Assembly (NCBI GenBank): GCA_024742755.1
Contig: JANSXW010000020.1
Coordinates: 1 to 59,748, forward strand
Direction: 5' to 3'
DNA length: 59,748 nt
Source: a bacterium
Lineage (GTDB): Bacteria; Bacteroidota; Bacteroidia; Chitinophagales; Saprospiraceae
The notes beneath the pieces were generated by a model. That model worked only from the letters and a program-made list of their open reading frames with translations. It was not told the origin of the DNA and made no database searches. Made by a program: the position numbers and the translations under genes. This document shows positions 1 to 8,820 of this stretch, one piece after another (position 1 is the stretch's first letter; each line of letters begins with the position of its first letter).

Positions 1-72
1 ATCGCCATTGACCATGCCCTTTTCCGCAGTGCTGCACACTCTGTCGGCAAAGGCTTCATTATAAAAAAGTAA
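1..72 (+). CDS. 3' end of an upstream gene, product unknown
   Basis: The first 24 codons of the window are open and end in TAA at 70-72, giving a tail that reads [19 protein letters not shown] and then IIKK. The stop lies 13 bp before the next start codon, so the two genes are probably co-transcribed. Too little is present to name a family. It may also be chance reading, since only a short stretch is seen. Confidence 0.45.
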   Translation: MAIDHALFRSAAHSVGKGFIIKK

Positions 73-85
73 ACCTATTACGAAT

Positions 86-1627
86 ATGAAAGACCGACTC
101 GTAGAGTTAAAAGACCGCCTGGCAAAAGCCGAATTGGGCGGTGGGCAAAAGCGCATTGACAAACAGCACGAAAAGGGCAAACTCACCGCCCGGGAGCGCG
201 TACATTTTCTCCTGGATGAGGGCTCCTTTGAAGAAATTGGTGCCTTTGTCAAGCATCGTTGTACGGATTTTGGCATGGACAAGCAACGGGTGCCGGGTGA
301 TGGCGTCGTTACGGGTTACGGCACTATCGACGGCCGCTTGGTGTATGTGTTCTCCCAGGACTTCACCGTTTTTGGAGGCTCCCTCTCTGAAACCCACGCA
401 GAGAAGATTTGCAAGATTATGGATATGGCCATGAAGAACGGCGCGCCCGTCATCGGGCTGAACGACTCCGGCGGTGCCCGTATTCAGGAGGGCGTGCGCT
501 CTCTGGGCGGCTATGCCGACATTTTCTACCGCAATGTGATGGCTTCCGGTGTGGTGCCTCAGATTTCCGCCATTATGGGCCCATGCGCCGGTGGTGCCGT
601 GTACTCTCCGGCCATGACCGACTTTACGATAATGGTGGAAAACACCTCCTATATGTTCGTGACCGGGCCTAACGTGGTCAAGACCGTAACCAATGAAGAG
701 GTGACGGCTGAAGAACTGGGCGGTGCCTCTGCACACTCTACCAAGTCCGGGGTCACGCACCTGACCGCCGCCAACGACATTGACTGCATCGCAAAGATCA
801 AGCGGCTGTTGAGCTACATGCCTCAAAACTGCGAAGATAAGCCAGCCAAATTGCCCTACGAGCTGGGCGATGAGCTGCGGCCTCAGCTTCGGGATATTGT
901 ACCCGAAAATACGAATCAGCCCTATGATATCCGCGACGTCGTGAAGGGCGTGGTAGACGAAGGCAGCTTTATGGAAATCCATCCCAACTACGCAGACAAC
1001 ATCGTGGTGGGCTATGCCCGAATCGGTGGGCGCAGCATAGGCGTGGTCGGCAATCAGCCGATGAGCCTGGCGGGTGTGCTGGACGTGGAGAGTTCCAAGA
1101 AAGGCGCCCGCTTCGTGCGTACCTGCGATTGCTTCAACATCCCGCTGCTGGTACTGGTGGATGTACCGGGCTTCCTGCCTGGCACCGATCAGGAATGGAA
1201 TGGAATCATCGTCAATGGTGCGAAGCTGCTGTATGCCTTTAGCGAAGCCACTGTGCCACGAGTGACCCTGATTACCCGCAAGGCCTACGGTGGTGCCTAC
1301 GACGTGATGAACTCCAAGCACATTGGTGCGGATATGAACTTCGCCTGGCCGTCTTCTGAGATTGCCGTGATGGGGGCAAAAGGCGCTTCCGAGATCATCT
1401 TCCGCCGGGAAATCATGGAGGCAGAAGACCCGGAAGCGATGCTGCTGGAAAAAGAAAAAGAATACCAGGAAAAGTTTGCCCACCCGTACCGGGCAGCAAG
1501 CCGCGGGTTTATCGATGAGGTCATTGACCCGATCTACACCCGCCGCAAACTGATTAAAGCCTTTACGATGCTGGAGAACAAAGTGGCAAAAATCCCTGCT
1601 AAGAAGCACGGTAATATCCCACTCTAA
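86..1627 (+). CDS. pccB: Acyl-CoA carboxylase, carboxyltransferase (beta) subunit, propionyl-/methylmalonyl-CoA type
   Basis: Carboxyltransferase subunit of a biotin-dependent acyl-CoA carboxylase. It moves the carboxyl group between carboxybiotin and an acyl-CoA such as propionyl-CoA, in the cytoplasm. The 513 residues match the usual length and two crotonase-like halves of the family. The N-terminal half carries SGGARIQEG (about 128-136) and [12 protein letters not shown] (from about 165), whose glycine-rich turns form the oxyanion hole. The C-terminal half carries [10 protein letters not shown] and [15 protein letters not shown]. The biotin carboxylase and biotin carrier are not in the window. 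From sequence alone the substrate could also be methylmalonyl-CoA (as in a decarboxylase subunit) or another short acyl-CoA. A terminator-like hairpin follows at 1660-1695. Confidence 0.9.
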   Translation: MKDRLVELKDRLAKAELGGGQKRIDKQHEKGKLTARERVHFLLDEGSFEEIGAFVKHRCTDFGMDKQRVPGDGVVTGYGTIDGRLVYVFSQDFTVFGGSLSETHAEKICKIMDMAMKNGAPVIGLNDSGGARIQEGVRSLGGYADIFYRNVMASGVVPQISAIMGPCAGGAVYSPAMTDFTIMVENTSYMFVTGPNVVKTVTNEEVTAEELGGASAHSTKSGVTHLTAANDIDCIAKIKRLLSYMPQNCEDKPAKLPYELGDELRPQLRDIVPENTNQPYDIRDVVKGVVDEGSFMEIHPNYADNIVVGYARIGGRSIGVVGNQPMSLAGVLDVESSKKGARFVRTCDCFNIPLLVLVDVPGFLPGTDQEWNGIIVNGAKLLYAFSEATVPRVTLITRKAYGGAYDVMNSKHIGADMNFAWPSSEIAVMGAKGASEIIFRREIMEAEDPEAMLLEKEKEYQEKFAHPYRAASRGFIDEVIDPIYTRRKLIKAFTMLENKVAKIPAKKHGNIPL

Positions 1628-1659
1628 GCCAGCTGTAAGAACTTTTTGATACATTTGCT

Positions 1660-1695
1660 AACTGCCGGGAGGATTTGAGGCCGCCCGGCAGTTTT
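1660..1695 (+). terminator. Rho-independent terminator after the carboxylase gene
   Basis: AACTGCCGGG (1660-1669) pairs with CCCGGCAGTT (1684-1693) in a 10-bp GC-rich stem, followed by TT. It lies 33 bp after the stop codon. The T tract is short, but the stem is perfect. Confidence 0.7.
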
Positions 1696-1732
1696 GATAT
1701 GGCAACCACTATTTGTTATTTAGCACTATAAG

Positions 1733-2914
1733 ATGTCGCACAGTCTACCACCGTATACTCTCATTGAAACCCCTGAGGCACTGGAAGACTTCTATCAGGC
1801 CCACCGGGACCTGAAATGGATGGGCTTCGATACTGAATTTGTGGGCGAGAAGCGCTTTCGGACCACGCTCTGCCTGATTCAGACCATTTCCGATGCAGGG
1901 CTCTACCTGATCGATTCCATTAAGCTGCAGGATGACTTGTGGCCCTTCCTCAGGCTCATTAAGGATGAAGGGATTGAGAAAATCACCCACGCCGGCGACA
2001 ATGACTACCGGCTCCTTTACAATCTGTATGGCACCCTGCCGAAGAATGTTTTCGACACGCAGATCGCTGCCGGGTTTGCCGGGTACAACTATCCCACTTC
2101 CTTTCGCAAGCTGGTGGAGGGAGAGACCGGCCGCCACCTGAAAAAGGGCTATGCGGTAGCCGACTGGGAAAAGCGGCCCTTCGACACCAAAGCCCTGAAG
2201 TATGCCCTCGATGATGTCATCCCCCTGCCGGAGCTGCACGAAGCCCTAAAGCGCAAGCTGGAAAAACGGGGGCGCACGCACTGGGCAGCGGAAGAGTTCG
2301 CCCACCTGGAAAAAGAATCCTACTACTACAAGGACCCCCACCACGATGCGCTGAACAGCAACATCATGCGCAGCCTGAAAAAGAAAGACCGGGTATTCCT
2401 GCTACGGCTTTTTGCCTGGCGCAATGCCACCGCTGAGCGGCGCGATCACTCCAAGGAAATGGTGCTGCCTGCCAAGTACATCAGCCACATCGTGCGCGGC
2501 ATTGCCTCCGGTGCCAACGCCCTGAAGCAAAACCGCCGCATCCCGGACAAACTGGCCAAAAAGTACGGCGATGAGTTTGAAAGGCTGTACAAAAAAGAGG
2601 CGACGCCCGAAGAGCTGGATATTTTGAAGGGGCTACCCTACGAATCTGACACTTCTCCGGAAGAAGATGTGCTCATGGAGCTGCTCTACCATGTGATCAA
2701 GTACCGCTGCATTCAGGAGGAGATTTCCATCAATATGGTGGTGCCCCGTCAGATCCTGAAGTCCATCCGGAGCGGGGAGGAAACCGCCCGGGAGGCTATA
2801 GGTGACGGCTGGCGCAAGGAGATGCTCGGCGCCTACTTTACCGAGTGGCTGGCTACCGCCAAGGAAATGGATGTGCGGCTGCATGATGACCGGATTGAGC
2901 TTTGGCCGCGTTAA
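1733..2914 (+). CDS. rnd: Ribonuclease D
   Basis: 3'-5' exoribonuclease of the DEDD family, involved in tRNA and stable-RNA 3' trimming in the cytoplasm. Exo I is the GFDTEF motif near residue 32, Exo II is in HAGDNDYRLL near residue 86, and Exo III is YALDDVIPLPELH near residue 160, so the DEDDy residues are all present. An HRDC domain follows at about 205-290. At 393 residues it is close to the E. coli enzyme. The C-terminal part contains EEISINMVVPRQILKSIRSG, typical of Bacteroidota RNase D. The stop codon overlaps that of the convergent photolyase-like gene (2911-2914). Confidence 0.92.
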   Translation: MSHSLPPYTLIETPEALEDFYQAHRDLKWMGFDTEFVGEKRFRTTLCLIQTISDAGLYLIDSIKLQDDLWPFLRLIKDEGIEKITHAGDNDYRLLYNLYGTLPKNVFDTQIAAGFAGYNYPTSFRKLVEGETGRHLKKGYAVADWEKRPFDTKALKYALDDVIPLPELHEALKRKLEKRGRTHWAAEEFAHLEKESYYYKDPHHDALNSNIMRSLKKKDRVFLLRLFAWRNATAERRDHSKEMVLPAKYISHIVRGIASGANALKQNRRIPDKLAKKYGDEFERLYKKEATPEELDILKGLPYESDTSPEEDVLMELLYHVIKYRCIQEEISINMVVPRQILKSIRSGEETAREAIGDGWRKEMLGAYFTEWLATAKEMDVRLHDDRIELWPR

Positions 2915-4461
2915 AATTCGTCGATATTAGCCTTTATATACTCGGCCCGCTTGAGGATTGCCTCCTGCTGTTCACTGTCCATTTTATTCCAAATCCGGTA
3001 CATCATGCCGATACGGGGGTTATTGCCTAATTTGTCAGTGTGGCGGTCGTAAAAATCCCAGTAGAGGCTGTTGAAAGGGCAGGCGTCCCTGCCTACTTTC
3101 TTCTTACGGTCGTAGGGGCAGTTGGTGCAATGGTCGCTCATTTTGTGCATGTAATTGGCGCTGGAGACGTAGGGCTTGGTGCCAACGATGCCGCCGTCCG
3201 CAAACTGGCTCATGCCCCGGGTGTTGGTGATTTCCACCCATTCAATGGCGTCCATATAAATGCCTAGGTACCACTGATCAAGCTCGTCGGGGTCGACCCC
3301 AAGGAGGAGGGCGAAGTTGCCAGTGACCATGAGGCGTTGAATGTGATGGGCGTAGGCGTGGTCCAGCGACTGATTGACAGCCGTATGCAGGCATTTCATC
3401 TTCGTATCGCCAGTCCAGTACCAGTCGGGTAGGGGGGCCTTGTGTCCGAAGTAGTTCAACTTTGCGTACTCCGGCATTTTGGCCCAGTAGATGCCCCGCA
3501 TGAATTCCCGCCAGCCGATGATCTGCCGCACAAAACCTTCAATTTGCGAGATGTCGATCTGCTCCTGATGGCCTTCCCAGTACTCGACGCAGGCTTCCAC
3601 AACCTCCAGGGGCGAAAGCAGCTTGGCGTTCATGGCGAAGGACAATTTGGAATGGAACAGCAGGTAGTCCCGGTCAGTCATCGCATCCTGATAGGTGCCG
3701 AACAGGTGGAGGCGGATTTTAGTGAAATGCTCTAAGAGTTCCAGGCTCTCTTTTCGGGTAACCGGCCAGTAGTAGTACGCCGGGTCAATTCTGCCAATCG
3801 TTTCCACATCAGCAGCTTTGATCAGCTCCACGATTTCGGTGACATCGCGTTTGAAGTGCAGGGGTTTGGGGATGTCCTGCTTTTTAGGCAGCTTTTTGCG
3901 GTTGTCCTGATCGTAGTTCCATTGGCCAGTCAGTGGCGTTTTGCCATCTTCTTCCATCAGGATGTTGTACCGTTTGCGCATATCCCGGTAGAAGGTTTCG
4001 AGGAGGTACGTTTTCTTGCCGGCAAAGAAGGATTCCACGTCGTCCCGGGCGGTCAGGAAATGTTCGGTATCCACCGCTCCGGTCTCGATGTCCAACTGCC
4101 CGCACAGGCTTTTGAGCTCGTGGTCAAGGCGGTATTCGTCTGGCAGCTGGTACTCAAAACGCTGAATTTGGTACTTTTTGACCAGCGCTTTGATGTTGGC
4201 TGTAACCGAATGCTCATTGTTCTCGTCATCTAATGTATAGTACAATACTTCGTGACCGTTCTCCCTCAGGTTCTCTGCGAAGTGGCGCATAGCCAGGAAA
4301 AACCCGACGACTTTTTGGATGTGATGGCGGACATAGCCCGTCTCGTTTTTCATTTCTGCCAAAAAGTAGAGGGTACCGGCATCTTTATCTTTGTACCAGG
4401 AGTGTTTGTGATTGAGCTGATCACCCAATACAAGCCGGAGCGTGCGGTAAGATTTTGACAT
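2911..4461 (-). CDS. Iron-sulfur bacterial cryptochrome/photolyase (CryPro/FeS-BCP), probable (6-4) photolyase
   Basis: Member of the prokaryotic (6-4) photolyase/cryptochrome family that binds FAD, a second chromophore and a [4Fe-4S] cluster, and repairs UV-induced (6-4) photoproducts by light. The N-terminus (LRLVLGDQLNHKHSW) is the family's Rossmann-like antenna domain. The four cluster cysteines are visible: one in KMKCLHTAVNQ and three in a CxxC-x12-C arrangement (CTNCPYD to DACPFN) near the C-terminus. This is the same spacing as in Agrobacterium PhrB. The 516-residue length is normal. The role as repair enzyme rather than photosensor is inferred from the family. It is convergent with rnd, with overlapping stop codons, and divergent from the ABC transporter genes. 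Confidence 0.9.
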   Translation of the reverse strand: MSKSYRTLRLVLGDQLNHKHSWYKDKDAGTLYFLAEMKNETGYVRHHIQKVVGFFLAMRHFAENLRENGHEVLYYTLDDENNEHSVTANIKALVKKYQIQRFEYQLPDEYRLDHELKSLCGQLDIETGAVDTEHFLTARDDVESFFAGKKTYLLETFYRDMRKRYNILMEEDGKTPLTGQWNYDQDNRKKLPKKQDIPKPLHFKRDVTEIVELIKAADVETIGRIDPAYYYWPVTRKESLELLEHFTKIRLHLFGTYQDAMTDRDYLLFHSKLSFAMNAKLLSPLEVVEACVEYWEGHQEQIDISQIEGFVRQIIGWREFMRGIYWAKMPEYAKLNYFGHKAPLPDWYWTGDTKMKCLHTAVNQSLDHAYAHHIQRLMVTGNFALLLGVDPDELDQWYLGIYMDAIEWVEITNTRGMSQFADGGIVGTKPYVSSANYMHKMSDHCTNCPYDRKKKVGRDACPFNSLYWDFYDRHTDKLGNNPRIGMMYRIWNKMDSEQQEAILKRAEYIKANIDEF

Positions 4462-4600
4462 ATTCAGTTGATGGTGTTCGGGGATGAAACGTGAATCCGG
4501 GCACTTGGTTCATCTAAAAAATCGGGCCGTTTAGCCTAAAAAAGCCATTCGCTCCGGTGAATTCCGTTTATTAGTTTCACTATTGGAAAAACGACCTCAA

Positions 4601-5494
4601 ATGAATGTATTACGAATCAACGGGTTGACAAAAAGGTACGGCCGCATCACAGCGGTGGACGAGCTCAGCCTGGAAGTGGAGCAGGGGATGGCTTACGGCA
4701 TCCTCGGGCCGAACGGGAGCGGGAAAACCACTACCCTGGGCATGGTCCTCGACATTACGCACCCGGACAGCGGCTCCTTTGAATGGTTTGAAGGGCAGTA
4801 TGGCTCTGATGCCCGCCGCCACGTAGGCGCGCTGCTGGAAACGCCCAACTTCTACCCCTACCTCAACGCCGTCGACAATCTTGGGATCGTAGCCCACATC
4901 AAACAGGTAAAAGCGCCCCGGTTTGATGAGCTGCTCAAATTGGTTAACCTTTACGAGCGGCGTTCCTCCAGGTTTCGGACCTACTCACTGGGTATGAAGC
5001 AGCGCCTTGCGATCGCCTCTGCCATGGTTGGTGACCCGGAAGTCCTCATTTTTGATGAGCCGACCAACGGGCTGGACCCGCAGGGCATCGCCGAAATCCG
5101 CAACACCCTGCAACGGATAGCTGAAACCGGCAAAACCATCATTATGGCCAGCCACATTCTGGATGAGGTGGAGAAGGTTTGTTCCCATGTAGCCATCATC
5201 AAAAACGGGCACCTGCTCGCTTCCGGTACGGTAGGCGCGATCATCAGCGATGACTTTCTGGTGGAAGTTGCTGCCGAAGACATGCCCGGGTTGCAGGCCG
5301 CTTTCCAAACAGACAGCCGCATCAAAAAAGCAGAACTGCAGGAAGATGGAACCCTGCTTTTACACCTGGAGAATGAAACGCCGGCTGCCGCGATCAACGA
5401 ATGGGCCTTCAGCAAGGGGCATACCCTTTCCCACCTGCGCATCGTGAAGAAGAGCCTGGAAGCTGAATTTTTGGAAATCACCGCCAATCAATAA
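4601..5494 (+). CDS. ABC transporter ATP-binding protein (ABC-2 type)
   Basis: ATPase of a two-gene ABC-2 exporter. Walker A is GPNGSGKT (about residue 38), the signature is YSLGMKQRL, Walker B is VLIFDEPTNGLD, and the H-loop follows in MASHILDEVEKV. The C-terminal 90 residues are the variable DUF4162-like tail seen in drug- and bacteriocin-resistance ABC ATPases. I chose the ATG at 4601 (MNVLRINGLTKRYG) over an in-frame TTG at 4583, because the family normally starts just before the ITKRYG strand. The permease gene begins 5 bp after the stop. The substrate cannot be told. Confidence 0.9.
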   Translation: MNVLRINGLTKRYGRITAVDELSLEVEQGMAYGILGPNGSGKTTTLGMVLDITHPDSGSFEWFEGQYGSDARRHVGALLETPNFYPYLNAVDNLGIVAHIKQVKAPRFDELLKLVNLYERRSSRFRTYSLGMKQRLAIASAMVGDPEVLIFDEPTNGLDPQGIAEIRNTLQRIAETGKTIIMASHILDEVEKVCSHVAIIKNGHLLASGTVGAIISDDFLVEVAAEDMPGLQAAFQTDSRIKKAELQEDGTLLLHLENETPAAAINEWAFSKGHTLSHLRIVKKSLEAEFLEITANQ

Positions 5495-5499
5495 ACCTC

Positions 5500-6306
5500 A
5501 TGTTGTATTTACTCCGACTGGAATGGAAGAAAATCCGGAAGCTGGCCTCTTTCCGGCTCTTTTCGGTTTGTTACCTCATTTTGCTGCCCGCTATTTTACT
5601 GACGGGATTGCGGTTTGATGAACTGCCGCCGCCCATTAACTCCAATGAGGTGTTTTTTATGTTCCCTACCGTATGGCAGTACCTGGGCTACATCGGCAAC
5701 TGGCTGTGCTTCTTTTTCTTTGGCTTCCTGTCTATTGTGGTGGTGACCACGGAACACAGCTACCGCACCATGCGGCAAAATATCATCACCGGGCTGAGCC
5801 GGCAGCAGTACTTCCTCAGCAAGTTTTATTTGATTGTCGTGGTGAGCCTGCTGGCCGCGCTGTACTACGCTTTGTGCGGTTTTACCATCGGGTACCTGAA
5901 CACGGAAGCCATTTACTGGCATAAAGTCTGGCAGCATGCCGATTACATTCCCCGGTACTTCCTGATGTGCTTTGGGTATATGGCCTTCGGGCTCTTTCTG
6001 GGCTTTATGATCCGGCGAACCGGGATTGCCCTGTTCCTTTACCTGGCTTACATTATGTTCATTGAGCTTATCCTCAGGTGGGGCGTGCACCTGCAAATCG
6101 CAGAGCACCGCAGCATGCACTTTTATCCGATGAATGCGGTAGAGGATTTGGTCTCCCTGCCCTTCATGGAAATGGCCGATGAGTTCACCTCTAAGTATGG
6201 CTTTAGCATCTATCTGCAGCCCCTTGAAGCTTCGATTACGGTGCTGGTTTACAGTGGGTTGTTTCTCTACCTGGCCTACTGGCGGGTGACCCGCAGCGAT
6301 TTGTAG
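5500..6306 (+). CDS. ABC-2 type transporter permease
   Basis: Integral membrane partner of the preceding ATPase, 268 residues. Hydrophobic stretches that fit about six membrane helices are visible, for example LFSVCYLILLPAILLTGL near the start, WLCFFFFGFLSIVVV, FYLIVVVSLLAALYYAL, YFLMCFGYMAFGLFLGFMI, IALFLYLAYIMFIELIL and VLVYSGLFLYLAYW at the end. The layout and the EHSYRTMRQNIITGLSR cytoplasmic loop are typical of ABC-2 permeases. Only 5 bp separate it from the ATPase gene, so the two are certainly one operon. Transport direction (export) follows from the family. Confidence 0.85.
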   Translation: MLYLLRLEWKKIRKLASFRLFSVCYLILLPAILLTGLRFDELPPPINSNEVFFMFPTVWQYLGYIGNWLCFFFFGFLSIVVVTTEHSYRTMRQNIITGLSRQQYFLSKFYLIVVVSLLAALYYALCGFTIGYLNTEAIYWHKVWQHADYIPRYFLMCFGYMAFGLFLGFMIRRTGIALFLYLAYIMFIELILRWGVHLQIAEHRSMHFYPMNAVEDLVSLPFMEMADEFTSKYGFSIYLQPLEASITVLVYSGLFLYLAYWRVTRSDL

Positions 6307-6310
6307 CCGA

Positions 6311-6685
6311 TCACCGGGTATTGATAAGGATAACGCCATTGGCACCGCGCCGGCCGTAGATCGCCGTTTCGGAAGCACTCTTGAGCACTTCTACGGAACG
6401 GACGTCCTCAATGCTAACGGTGCTGACCGCATCGCCGTAAGTCCGGCCAACTGGCACACCATCCACAATGAACAACGGATAGGCTTGCCCGCGCAGGGTA
6501 ATCTGCCCACTCTGAAAGCTGACGCCGGGTTCCCGGATGAGGACATCAGCGAGTGTTTGCGGATTGTCGACGTAGGTGGTGTCCCCTCTGCCCGCGGTGG
6601 TTGCAGCCTGCGGGCTTTGGCTGGTTGATGAACAGCCCATCATTGCCATTATCGAAAAGAAAAGAAGGAAAGCAGAAGTTTTCAT
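6311..6685 (-). CDS. Small lipoprotein with a TonB-dependent receptor plug-like domain
   Basis: 124 residues. A lipoprotein signal peptide ends in MMGC, so Cys18 is the likely lipidated residue. The rest is a free-standing plug fold: a TonB-plug pattern runs from about residue 40 (QTLADVLIREPGVSF) through ITLRGQAYPLFIVDGVPVG to IEDVRSVEVLKSASETAIYG and GANGVILINTR. These elements are standard in the plug of SusC/RagA-type receptors, but the 22-strand barrel is entirely missing. The gene is complete, with start and stop, so this is not an obvious truncation. It converges on the ABC permease gene with 4 bp between stops. It probably faces the periplasm or cell surface; its function is unknown. 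Confidence 0.75.
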   Translation of the reverse strand: MKTSAFLLFFSIMAMMGCSSTSQSPQAATTAGRGDTTYVDNPQTLADVLIREPGVSFQSGQITLRGQAYPLFIVDGVPVGRTYGDAVSTVSIEDVRSVEVLKSASETAIYGRRGANGVILINTR

Positions 6686-6745
6686 TTGGGTTTTCTATAG
6701 AAAAGGGGTAAAAGTTGAAATGTTCAGCTCAACCGGGCCTAAGGG

Positions 6746-6777
6746 TTTGATGTTGTGGAGTTCGGGACGTATCTTTG
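6746..6777 (+). promoter_or_regulatory. Bacteroidota-type promoter of rimO
   Basis: TTTG at 6746-6749, a 20-bp spacer and TATCTTTG at 6770-6777 match the phylum's sigma factor consensus (TTTG, 19-21 bp, TAnnTTTG). Transcription would begin near 6784, giving a leader of about 15 nt before the rimO ATG at 6799. Confidence 0.75.
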
Positions 6778-6798
6778 CGGGCTCGAAACGGGAATAAC

Positions 6799-8109
6799 AT
6801 GAAAACCAAGACCTTAAAGCAAGATAAAGTCAACGTCATCACCCTGGGCTGCTCCAAAAACCTGGTGGATTCTGAGAATATCATCACTCAATTGCGGGGC
6901 AATGACTACGAGGTGGTGCACGACAGCAATGACGAGGACGCGAATGTGATCATCGTGAATACCTGTGGCTTTATCGATCTGGCCAAAGAGGAGTCGGTTA
7001 ATACCATTCTGGACTATGCGGAGATCAAAAAGCAGGGCGGTATCGACAAGCTCTACGTTACGGGCTGCCTTTCTCAGCGCTACAAGGACGACCTGGAGCA
7101 GGAAATTCCCGAAGTGGATGCCTACTTTGGCACCCTGGAGCTGCCGGGCCTGCTGGCCAAGCTGAATGCCGACTACAAGCACGAGCTGATTGGGGAGCGC
7201 ATCACCACCACGCCTCAGCACTATGCTTACCTGAAAATATCTGAAGGCTGCAACCGCACCTGCGCTTTCTGCGCCATCCCCCTGATGCGGGGCAAGCACG
7301 TGTCCCGGCCTATCGAGGCACTGGTGGAAGAAGCCAAAAACCTTGCCCGTTTCGGAGTTAAAGAGCTGATGCTCATTGCCCAGGAACTGACCTACTACGG
7401 GCTGGATATCTACAAAAAACGCGAGCTGCCCCGCTTGCTGCACGCCCTGGCTGATGTGGAAGGCATTGAGTGGATCCGTCTGCACTACGCCTATCCCAGC
7501 AAGTTCCCTACGGAAATTTTCGATGTCATGGCGGAGCGCCCCGAAATCTGCAACTACCTCGATATGCCGTTGCAGCACGCCAACAACGCCGTACTCGACC
7601 GCATGCGCCGGCAAATCACCCGGGAAGAAACGGTGGAGCTGGTCCGCACCGCCCGCGCGAAAGTGCCCAACCTGACCCTTCGAACGACCTTGCTCGTAGG
7701 CTTCCCCGGCGAGACAGAAGAAGAATTCAAGGACCTCTGCAACTTCGTGGAGGAAATGCAATTCGACCGTTTAGGCGTATTCCAATATTCCCACGAAGAA
7801 AGCACCATCGCCTACGACTATGAAGACGATGTGTCTGCCGAGGTCAAAGCCGAGCGTGCCAGCCGGATAATGGAAATCCAACAATCCATTTCCGAAGCCA
7901 AAAACCAGGAAAAGGTAGGGCAGACCCTCAAGGTCCTATTTGATCGCAAGGAAGGCGAGTTTTTCGTGGGCCGTACCGAGGGCGACAGCCCAGAGGTGGA
8001 CAACGAGGTGCTGGTGAAAGCCGCCGAGCACTACGCCCGGGTGGGCGATTTTGCCCAGGTACGTATTACGGAGGCTACGGATTATGATTTGTTTGGTGAA
8101 ATTGTATAG
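6799..8109 (+). CDS. rimO: Ribosomal protein uS12 methylthiotransferase RimO
   Basis: Radical SAM enzyme that methylthiolates the conserved Asp of ribosomal protein uS12. The N-terminal UPF0004 domain has its three cluster cysteines in TLGCSKN, VNTCGFI and VTGCLSQRY. The radical SAM CxxxCxxC motif is CNRTCAFC, and a C-terminal TRAM domain covers roughly the last 65 residues. TLGCSKNLVDSE and the SFPRxxx-like ITTTPQHYAYLKISEGC segment favour RimO over the tRNA enzyme MiaB. I use the ATG at 6799, giving 436 residues, because the promoter's -7 box ends at 6777 and a TTG at 6775 would lie inside it. Confidence 0.95.
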   Translation: MKTKTLKQDKVNVITLGCSKNLVDSENIITQLRGNDYEVVHDSNDEDANVIIVNTCGFIDLAKEESVNTILDYAEIKKQGGIDKLYVTGCLSQRYKDDLEQEIPEVDAYFGTLELPGLLAKLNADYKHELIGERITTTPQHYAYLKISEGCNRTCAFCAIPLMRGKHVSRPIEALVEEAKNLARFGVKELMLIAQELTYYGLDIYKKRELPRLLHALADVEGIEWIRLHYAYPSKFPTEIFDVMAERPEICNYLDMPLQHANNAVLDRMRRQITREETVELVRTARAKVPNLTLRTTLLVGFPGETEEEFKDLCNFVEEMQFDRLGVFQYSHEESTIAYDYEDDVSAEVKAERASRIMEIQQSISEAKNQEKVGQTLKVLFDRKEGEFFVGRTEGDSPEVDNEVLVKAAEHYARVGDFAQVRITEATDYDLFGEIV

Positions 8110-8166
8110 TGAGCATCGTATTATTCGCACCATATTATTCATTTACGAATAACTATCAGGCTACTT

Positions 8167-8820
8167 ATGGAAGAAAAAACCAGATTAAAAAAAACGTTGG
8201 CATGGTTTGAGAATAAAAAGATCATCGTGGTCCTTGCTATCATATTGATCGTGTATTTTACTGTGGCTAAAATTTTAAAGTCTACTAGTGATATCAGGAA
8301 TTCTGTAAAAGATTTATCTCAATCTCCGAAAACTGAAATAATCACAGAAATAGACGATTTATCTACGAAAGAATCAGTTCAAACCATACAATTAGTTGGT
8401 AAGGTACTGGACGATAAAAATAATCCTGTTTCGAATGCTAAAGTAGAGGTCGTTGGCCTTACAGGCGAAGATGATTTCACCGATGCCAGTGGAAACTTCC
8501 TACTTCATTCTACATACTCAGAAAATAGAGGCGAGCTTGAGTTGATGGTTTCTAAGAAGCATTATCAATCGCTTATTCAAAAAATAGAGACCTTTTCAGA
8601 CTCTGAAGTGAACCTCGGAAGGCTTTATCTTTCCAAAGTTTCAATACCTAAAGAGAATAAAAAAAAGGAACCAGCTTCTTATTCATCGAAGGAGAAAGAA
8701 GGATCTAATGTAGAATTTAAAGAAAACACCTTTAATGGGGCTGTAATCAACAATCCGACCGGTCCAATAGAAATTAATAGTACCATTAACACTAGACCTG
8801 ATACTATCAATAATGAATAA
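8167..8820 (+). CDS. Single-pass membrane protein with carboxypeptidase-regulatory-like domain and C-terminal FNGxVI motif
   Basis: Not a recognised named family. A lysine-rich N-terminus is followed by one membrane helix (about 18-38, IIVVLAIILIVYFTVAKIL). A beta-sandwich like the carboxypeptidase regulatory domain lies at about 75-155 (GKVLDDKNNPVSNAKVEVVG to NLGRLYL), followed by a charged, low-complexity linker. The last 30 residues carry FNGAVINNPTGPIEI, which recurs near the N-terminus of the next protein with the same spacing. The gene is AT-rich compared with rimO upstream. Its last 8 bp overlap the start of the WG-repeat gene, so the two are translationally coupled. I infer that the pair works together at the inner membrane or periplasm. 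Confidence 0.75.
   Translation: MEEKTRLKKTLAWFENKKIIVVLAIILIVYFTVAKILKSTSDIRNSVKDLSQSPKTEIITEIDDLSTKESVQTIQLVGKVLDDKNNPVSNAKVEVVGLTGEDDFTDASGNFLLHSTYSENRGELELMVSKKHYQSLIQKIETFSDSEVNLGRLYLSKVSIPKENKKKEPASYSSKEKEGSNVEFKENTFNGAVINNPTGPIEINSTINTRPDTINNE

Noticed and set aside
107..1654. A 515-codon open frame on the minus strand opposite the carboxylase gene
   Set aside because: It lies fully opposite a clear carboxyltransferase gene and has no family resemblance; it is rich in His and Val, typical of an antisense shadow in GC-rich DNA.
6814..7761. A 315-codon minus-strand open frame opposite rimO
   Set aside because: Its composition mirrors rimO codons and it shows no recognisable domain.
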